From an uncultured bacterium (GTDB taxonomy: Bacteria > Verrucomicrobiota > Kiritimatiellia > PWTM01), in contig CALLML010000078.1 in NCBI GenBank assembly GCA_938005705.1, positions 1 to 44,846 on the forward strand: DNA of 44,846 nucleotides, written 5' to 3'. The notes beneath the pieces were generated by a model. It did not search any database. It was not told the DNA's origin and saw only the letters and a program-made list of their open reading frames with translations. This document shows positions 39,030-44,846 of this stretch, piece after piece. Each line of letters starts with the position of its first letter. Positions within the stretch are counted from its first letter, which is position 1. A program made the position numbers and the translations under genes.

Positions 39030-40556
39030 ATGATGGATCTCAGGCCTAACATTCTGATTTTCATGACTGATCAGCAGCGCGGCGATACAGTGCTCAATGG
39101 TGCGCCGAACCGCGCAAAGATGCCCCGCCTGGACCGATTCCGCCGCGAAGGGGTGACCTTTACGCGAGCGTATTGTCCTTCACCGCATTGCTGTCCTTCG
39201 CGCACGACCTTCATGACCGGCCATTATCCCAGCCGACACGGCGTATGGAACAACGTCAATGTCGGAAACGCGCTGAGCCGAGAGCCGTGGCCCGGCGTTC
39301 CGTTCTGGAGTCGCGCGCTGGCCGAGTCCGGCTACGCGATGCACTACAGCGGCAAATGGCATATCAGCGACCACGATGGTCCGGAGTCTTTTGGTTGGAG
39401 CGAGGGTTTCGTGACCTCGTCGCCTGGCCGTCCACGGAAGGCGGGTCCTCAAACACGCGAATGGGAAATCTATAGCCGCTCCGACATCATTCCATCCGAC
39501 GATCCCGGCATTCCGCGCATGCCTGGTGAAATCCGGCGGCCTGGCTATCCGCGCTACGTTCATTACGGCATGATGGAAAACCCGTTTCACGATGGCGATG
39601 TTGTGGAGGAGGCGGTCGCCGCTCTGTCGGAACTGGCGGCGCGCGACCGGCCCTGGTGTCTTTTTGTGGGCACGCTGGGTCCACATGATCCCTATGTTCC
39701 GCCGGAATACTTTCTTGCTCAGTATGACTCGGCCAACGTCCGATTGCCCCCGAACTTCAACGACACCTTGCAAGGCCGCCCCGCGCTCTATCGGCGAATG
39801 CGTCGGGTTTTTGAACAGCTTTCACCCGACGAGCATCGGGAGACGATTCGGAGATATCTCGCATTTTGTTCCTATCAAGATTTCTTGTTTGGGCGTGTGC
39901 TGGACACCCTCGATGCCACCGGTCAGGCGAACAATACCCTGGTGCTCTACATCTCGGACCACGGCGATTACATGGCGGACCATGGCCTATGGTGCAAGGG
40001 GCTGCCTTGTTTTCGTCCGGCCTATCATGTGCCTTGTGTCGTCCGTTGGCCGGCGGGTATCCGTCGCCCCGGGCGAGACGTCGAGGTGTTCATATCGCTC
40101 GCAGATTTCGCTCCGACGTTGCTGGAAATCACCAAAGCGCCGGTGCCGTCTTCCCCCTATCCGAATCCTCCCGGGCGATCGCTGATGCCGTTTTTTCGGG
40201 GCGAATCGCCAGCGGATTGGCGCGTTGCGCTTTTCACGCAGACCAACGGCAACGAGTTGTACGGCATCCAGCGGAGTGTGATCACCGCCGATTGGCACTT
40301 TACGTGGAATGGGTTCGATGAGGACGAGCTCTATGATCTCCGCCATGATTCCGGCGAAACCGTCAATCTGGCGGGGAATCCCGTATATGCGCCGGTTGTT
40401 CGCGAGTTGATGCGACGTATCTGGCAATTTGCTCGTGAGCAAGACGACATCTGCATTAATCCCTACATTGCCGTGGGCCTCGCACCGATCGGTCCCGGAG
40501 CGGCGACTGAGAAAATAATGTCATCTGGACCGTCAGGGGCAGATAGTAAGGCATGA
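39030..40556 (+). CDS. Sulfatase (Cys-type, formylglycine-dependent)
   Basis: RPNILIFMTDQQRGDTVLNGAPNRAKMPRLDRFRREGVTFTRAYCPSPHCCPSRTTFMTGHYPSRHGVWNN. Confidence 0.95.
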   Translation: MMDLRPNILIFMTDQQRGDTVLNGAPNRAKMPRLDRFRREGVTFTRAYCPSPHCCPSRTTFMTGHYPSRHGVWNNVNVGNALSREPWPGVPFWSRALAESGYAMHYSGKWHISDHDGPESFGWSEGFVTSSPGRPRKAGPQTREWEIYSRSDIIPSDDPGIPRMPGEIRRPGYPRYVHYGMMENPFHDGDVVEEAVAALSELAARDRPWCLFVGTLGPHDPYVPPEYFLAQYDSANVRLPPNFNDTLQGRPALYRRMRRVFEQLSPDEHRETIRRYLAFCSYQDFLFGRVLDTLDATGQANNTLVLYISDHGDYMADHGLWCKGLPCFRPAYHVPCVVRWPAGIRRPGRDVEVFISLADFAPTLLEITKAPVPSSPYPNPPGRSLMPFFRGESPADWRVALFTQTNGNELYGIQRSVITADWHFTWNGFDEDELYDLRHDSGETVNLAGNPVYAPVVRELMRRIWQFAREQDDICINPYIAVGLAPIGPGAATEKIMSSGPSGADSKA

Positions 40557-40683
40557 CATGAACGCATCCATATTCACCCTTCGCCGATGGCGGACCATTC
40601 CTTCCACACTTCGGCCTCAAATTCGCCGATGAGCCGCTGAACATAGGCCGCGGGTGTAAGCGTCTCTTCGACGAGCAAAGGGA

Positions 40684-40854
40684 TCAGGTCCACTGAAAAG
40701 ATTCCGCTGAAAAACCCCCTACCTCTTCTTTCGGGTTGAGGGAGGCGGTCGGGTTGTCGCCCCAGGAGAGCAGCTTGAGGCGCTTCGGCAATTCGGCGGC
40801 CGTGGCGAAGGCCGCCACGCGCAGGTCGAGAAGAACATCGAATTGCGATTTCAC
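40684..40854 (-). pseudogene. Truncated N-terminus of Mu-like phage I protein (protease/scaffold)
   Basis: GTG start at 40854; VKSQFDVLLDLRVAAFATAAELPKRLKLLSWGDNPTASLNPKEE then breaks at the 19-bp repeat (VGGFSAESFQWT*). Confidence 0.5.
40700..40718. repeat. 19-bp direct repeat, copy 1
   Basis: GATTCCGCTGAAAAACCCC, identical to 44621-44639. Confidence 0.9.
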
Positions 40855-40980
40855 GCGGCGCAGGCTACACCGCGCGGATGGCGGCCGCGCCTAACAGTGC
40901 GGGTTCTGAAACGGGGGCAGAGCGAAACCACTAATCCGCACTGATCCGCACTAATGAGGGAAAACCCGGCCCCGTTGACA

Positions 40981-41448
40981 TCACTGCCTGGGCAGCAGCG
41001 TGCGGAGCTTGGCGGCCGCGGCGGCGCGGATGCGATCGCGCGCCGCCTGCATCATCCGGCCCGACGAATCGAAGGGAAAGAACGGCCGCGGGGGAATATT
41101 CGCGCGGGGCGCGCCGAGCTGGTGATGGATGCCGTAGTCCTGTGCCGGCGCCACGGTCATGCAATCGTGGGTAAGCTGCTCCACGTGGATGTGCGTCGCG
41201 AGCGCGCGGCTCTTCAGCAGCGGCGTGCCGTCGCGCGGCGGGCCGCGCGTGCCGTCGCGTTTCAATCGGCCCTTCAACCCGTCCCATGGGGCCGGCCGGC
41301 GTGCGGGCTGCTTGAAGGAATCCTTCGTCCACTCCACCAGCGCCAGGCCCATCGCCTTGAGGATGGGCTTGCGGTCGGCCACGCGCCGCGCCAGACGGCG
41401 CAGCTCCGGAGTGAGGAGGTCCCGCTCGATCTTGAACGCCGGCTTCAT
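40981..41448 (-). CDS. Mu-like phage virion morphogenesis protein (gpG-like)
   Basis: KPILKAMGLALVEWTKDSFKQ...PLLKSRALATHIHV...DYGIHHQLGAPRANIPPRPFFPFDSSG. Confidence 0.8.
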   Translation of the reverse strand: MKPAFKIERDLLTPELRRLARRVADRKPILKAMGLALVEWTKDSFKQPARRPAPWDGLKGRLKRDGTRGPPRDGTPLLKSRALATHIHVEQLTHDCMTVAPAQDYGIHHQLGAPRANIPPRPFFPFDSSGRMMQAARDRIRAAAAAKLRTLLPRQ

Positions 41449-41666
41449 CCGCGCGCCCTCGCCGTCAGCTCATCGAGCCGCCCCTCGATCCGCGCCGTCG
41501 TCTTCCCAAAGTCGTTCGCCACGCGCTCGGCCGTCGCCGCCGTGGTTTCCCGCAGGAGCGTCTCCGGCCGCCGCTCCATATCGCGCCGAAACCAGAACAC
41601 CAGCAGCAGCGCCACCAGCAACGGCAGCCCCACCGCCAACACGATCGCCAGGGATTCAGCGCTCAT
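41445..41666 (-). CDS. Small prophage membrane protein
   Basis: MSAESLAIVLAVGLPLLVALLLVFWFRRDMERRPETLLRETTAATAERV; internal start of the 41445..41723 ORF. Confidence 0.5.
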   Translation of the reverse strand: MSAESLAIVLAVGLPLLVALLLVFWFRRDMERRPETLLRETTAATAERVANDFGKTTARIEGRLDELTARARG

Positions 41667-41938
41667 GATTCCTGCCTCCCGTCTTCCATCCGGATCGCGA
41701 TGGCCGCGTTTCTGGCGAACCACCGCTCGTGCACGGCCACACTGCCCTTCGGCTCGAACCGGATCCCGTTATCGCCCGGAAACGGCTTACGGTGATCGTG
41801 GCGGTTCAATTCAATTGCATCCGGAATGCCGCCCGGAAACGCCGCGCACGTTCGCGCGTCAGCCGCGCGATGCCGGCAGTGATTGCATTGCGGCAGCACC
41901 ATCTCCTCCGGGCCGCCGGTAAACTTGTCGCCGCTCAT
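41663..41938 (-). CDS. Small Cys/His-containing prophage protein
   Basis: CNHCRHRAADARTCAAFPGGIPDAIELNRHDHRKPFPGDNGIRFEP. Confidence 0.6.
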   Translation of the reverse strand: MSGDKFTGGPEEMVLPQCNHCRHRAADARTCAAFPGGIPDAIELNRHDHRKPFPGDNGIRFEPKGSVAVHERWFARNAAIAIRMEDGRQES

Positions 41939-41959
41939 ATCGACTCCTCCAGGTAAACC

Positions 41960-42828
41960 TTACACCGTGTCCGCGACCCGCTCGACCTTCCGCACGATAA
42001 AGCTTGTCCCGCGGTCAAACAAGACTTCCCGCTCCCGCGTCAGAACCGACATGCCGCCAAGGTACACGCCGCTCCTGGACTCGATCTCCATATCCACATT
42101 GAAATCGCCCGAGAACGTTCTCGTCCGGTCTGTCTCCGTTGCCGTGGAGGTGAACCCGGCAAACTTCGTCTTCGCGCCCTCGGGTAGATCCCCAAGAAAA
42201 CGTTCCGCTTCTTCACGCCCGCCGAAAGACGCCCGCCGGAACACGGTCCCCCGATACTTCGGCGCGGACTTCAACGCGGCGGACATCGCCCCGATCATCG
42301 CCTCGTCTTCGCCCAGAGGCTCGCCCGACCGCAGCTTGCGGTTCCACTTGCGGTACTCCGTGCTCGTGTAAAGCTCGAACGCGCGGCGCTGAGTTTCGGT
42401 AAGCCGCTCTTTGTGCGCTTCCGCCGGCGCGCCGTGCATCCAGTCCCAGATGCGTATTGTCCCGTCCGCGCCTTCCCCGATGGTCTCCCGTTTCGCCCAG
42501 CTTTCGAACGCCGCCCACGTCACGGGATCGCCCTGGTACCGCGCCTTCAGCGACTCGACCGGGATCCGGAGATCGCCGGGGTTCCACCACCACTCCTCGT
42601 CCGGATCCTTGCCGGTTTCCTGCGCCTTGCGGCGCGGGCTGCGCGCATCGATGGTGCGGCCGCCGGGCAGCGAAAGCTGGCCGGTCTCTTCATATCGCTT
42701 CATGGCCGCGTCGCTCGGCATCCAGGCCCCGCCGCGCCCGGCCTTTGCGGCCGTCACGTCTTCGTCCGTCGCGCCCGTCACCCAGCAGCGGCAGCCCCAC
42801 GCCCAGAGGGTCGCGCGGGGGGCATCGG
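41960..42828 (-). CDS. Mu gpF-like minor head protein C-terminus fused to ADP-ribosyltransferase-like domain; N-terminus lost at a junction
   Basis: WGCRCWVTGATDEDV (gpF-type CRC), then YTSTEYRKWNRKLRSG, YRGTVFRRASF, FAGFTSTATE (STS) and TREREVLFDRGTSFIV (ExE); N-terminal limit inferred. Confidence 0.68.
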
Positions 42829-42856
42829 GGGTCAAGTCTCCAGATTCAAATATTAG

Positions 42857-42899
42857 TTGCGTATAATCTTCGGTTAAAATGATTTTCGTTACGGCCATA
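42857..42899. repeat. ~43-bp imperfect repeat, copy 1 (contains the start codon of the Rhs ORF)
   Basis: ttgcgtataatcttcggttaaaatgattttcgttacggccata, about 80% identical by hand alignment to 44529-44573. Confidence 0.75.
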
Positions 42900-44141
42900 G
42901 CGGCGTTCCTGTTCTTCGGCTGGGTCGCGCCGGATGCGGCGCGGGCGATGATCCCGCGCGATGCGCCGGCCTCGGTCATCGCCGCGCGCTATTTCCCATC
43001 CGCGACGCCGGACGGCACGCTCGTCGCGGAATACGACTACGATCCCTACGGGCGCTTGATCTGCGAGACCGGCCCCAAGGCGACGTCCTGCCCCTTCCGC
43101 TACTCCACCAAGTACCGCGACCCTGAACTCGACCTCTACTACTACGGCCACCGCTGGTACGACGCCGCGTCGCTAAAATGGCTCACCCCCGACCCCATCG
43201 GCGAGCGCGGCGGGGTGAATCTGACAGCGTTCTGCGACGGCGATCCGGTGAACAGCGTGGATCCCCTGGGGCTGTGGTGTCTCAAAGGCGATTTTGCAAT
43301 AGCGGAACAAGGAGACACTCTTAGCGGTTTGGCCATCATTTTGGGGATCGATTGGCGAGATTTGCCATTCGATGGAGATCCTGCAAAACTTCAGATTGGG
43401 CAGGCGGTAAATGTGGTAAGATGGACCGCCCCTCTTCGATTGATTCTCAAAGATTATGAGTCTCGAATAGAGTATCTTTCAAAACTACGGATTGATAAGC
43501 TGGCATTTGAAGATGCAATCCAAGAACACGCTGATGCTCATGGGCGGTATAATGCATACGCGGTGTCGAGAACAGCTAGAGAACGAAGAACTCTTTATGA
43601 GAAGACCGTGGCAGCGGCCGGCCTGATTGAGACCACGGTACAGGTTGCGCGCCTCGGTGAATCGGCAAGGCGTGCATACGTAGTTCACATCCTCGCAACC
43701 GCGACAGACCGCCAAAGACTCGCAATCGAAGTCTTGGAGGCAACCAGGAGTGGAAGTACGATTAGGATCACTCCAGCAGGCAGCGTCCTGGGGTTCATTA
43801 GCGCGGCATTTGATGCCGAAGCCGCTGGTCGGGCGTTTGGGGAGGGAGACTATTGGGAGGGCAGTCGCCGCACCAGTAGCGCGGGTGTTGCTGTCTGGGG
43901 GATCTGGTTTCCACCGGCCGCTATTGCAGGCGGCATTTATGCGCTGGCTATCGATCCGCTTCTTTCCTACACGATCGGTGGCGGCGCTCTTGAGCGTAGG
44001 ACTGCACAGAATATCGTAGAGAATGACATCTCATACTACCAACGCCTAGACCGGCTCATCGAGGCGGTATCCCGCCATGTCGGGATGATGGAACAAGATA
44101 TGCGACGCGCGAGGGGGGTATTTGAACAATTGGCAAAATAG
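42879..44141 (+). CDS. Short Rhs-core protein with LysM-like segment and hydrophobic C-terminal (putative toxin) region
   Basis: DGTLVAEYDYDPYGRL...FRYSTKYRDPELDLYYYGHRWYDAASLKWLTPDPIGERGGVNLTAFCDGDPVNSVDPLGL; then FAIAEQGDTLSGLAIILGIDW...LQIGQAVNV (LysM-like); C-term AVWGIWFPPAAIAGGIYALAIDPLLSY. Confidence 0.85.
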   Translation: MIFVTAIAAFLFFGWVAPDAARAMIPRDAPASVIAARYFPSATPDGTLVAEYDYDPYGRLICETGPKATSCPFRYSTKYRDPELDLYYYGHRWYDAASLKWLTPDPIGERGGVNLTAFCDGDPVNSVDPLGLWCLKGDFAIAEQGDTLSGLAIILGIDWRDLPFDGDPAKLQIGQAVNVVRWTAPLRLILKDYESRIEYLSKLRIDKLAFEDAIQEHADAHGRYNAYAVSRTARERRTLYEKTVAAAGLIETTVQVARLGESARRAYVVHILATATDRQRLAIEVLEATRSGSTIRITPAGSVLGFISAAFDAEAAGRAFGEGDYWEGSRRTSSAGVAVWGIWFPPAAIAGGIYALAIDPLLSYTIGGGALERRTAQNIVENDISYYQRLDRLIEAVSRHVGMMEQDMRRARGVFEQLAK

Positions 44142-44147
44142 GCCCAT

Positions 44148-44513
44148 ATGACAACTGAGCGACAAGATATAGCACATAAGAATCCAACATTCTCGTTACC
44201 TTGGGCTTTCGCTTGGGGCGCCTCCGCCTGTTTTATCGTGTTTCTTGGATACAGGGCGTATGTGTTGTTTGCATCGCCTCCGCATCATACGATCCTTACA
44301 CTGGCACTTGGATTCGGATCGCTTGGGATTATCGCGTGTACTGGGTCGTCACTGTGCTGGTGCATATCGCATTTACAGCGACGAACGCAATTAGCAATAT
44401 TCTGGACGCGGACCGCCAGAAAATTGCTTTTCACCGGCGCAATTCTATTAGCTATTTCAGCTCTTTGTGTTCTATTTCTGAAGATTACCCTTTCAAAAGG
44501 GGAATGGGGATAA
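44148..44513 (+). CDS. Small polytopic membrane protein, putative cognate immunity protein
   Basis: About 121 aa with three hydrophobic segments, 7 bp after the Rhs stop codon. Confidence 0.6.
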   Translation: MTTERQDIAHKNPTFSLPWAFAWGASACFIVFLGYRAYVLFASPPHHTILTLALGFGSLGIIACTGSSLCWCISHLQRRTQLAIFWTRTARKLLFTGAILLAISALCVLFLKITLSKGEWG

Positions 44514-44528
44514 CGTCAGGTAATTGCA

Positions 44529-44573
44529 CTGCGAATGAATCTTCGGGTGAAAATGACTTTCATTGCGGCCATA
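44529..44573. repeat. ~43-bp imperfect repeat, copy 2
   Basis: ctgcgaatgaatcttcgggtgaaaatgactttcattgcggccata, compare 42857-42899. Confidence 0.75.
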
Positions 44574-44620
44574 ATGACGGAAGGGAGTAAACCAATGAGA
44601 GGGGTCACCCATCAAAGGAT

Positions 44621-44639
44621 GATTCCGCTGAAAAACCCC
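44621..44639. repeat. 19-bp direct repeat, copy 2
   Basis: GATTCCGCTGAAAAACCCC, identical to 40700-40718. Confidence 0.9.
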
Positions 44640-44846
44640 TGAAATTCTGTAATGTTGAAATCCGAAGACGTCCGACGCTGGCGAAAAATGCAAATGAGGC
44701 CGGCAAGGCCCGGCGCAACGATACATCGGTCGCCCGAGGCGTATGCTTCATGGGTAAAGCCCTCGCGCACGGCCTCAAGCCGCCCAGGCGGGCGCGTATC
44801 GCTCGCCGACAGGCCCATTCCTTTCGCGTTCCCAGGCCGCGCGCCG

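Noticed and set aside
44612-44818. 68-aa - strand ORF ending GFFSGIIL
   Set aside because: Reads through the 19-bp repeat and shows no known domain; probably translation of the repeat element

Overview
This is a GC-rich bacterial chromosomal window. The sulfatases, GH29 fucosidase, L-rhamnose mutarotase, Gfo/Idh oxidoreductase and parallel beta-helix protein suggest a polysaccharide-degrading PVC-type (possibly Kiritimatiellota-like) bacterium; that assignment is inference. Housekeeping genes are clear: pdxJ-acpS-nnr, gap, mutY, galK, an LpxL-type acyltransferase, a RumA-type RNA methyltransferase, tRNA-Cys and tRNA-Lys. The right end (about 40.6-44.8 kb) is a mosaic. It holds a Mu-like prophage remnant, with a gpF C-terminus fused to an ADP-ribosyltransferase-like domain, a gpG-like protein and a truncated gpI-like protein. 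Next to it is an N-terminally minimal Rhs protein with a LysM-like segment, a hydrophobic C-terminus and a downstream small membrane protein (putative toxin/immunity pair). Two unexplained repeat pairs lie at its boundaries: an exact 19-bp direct repeat and a ~43-bp imperfect repeat. The strongest non-coding signal is a family of TTTCCAAG-N-CTTGGAAA palindromes. They occur as 2, 3 and 2 copies at three loci, with centre-to-centre spacing of 31-32 bp each time. At two loci they sit at nearly the same distance upstream of sugar-metabolism genes. All calls come from reading the sequence and the supplied ORF track; no searches were run.
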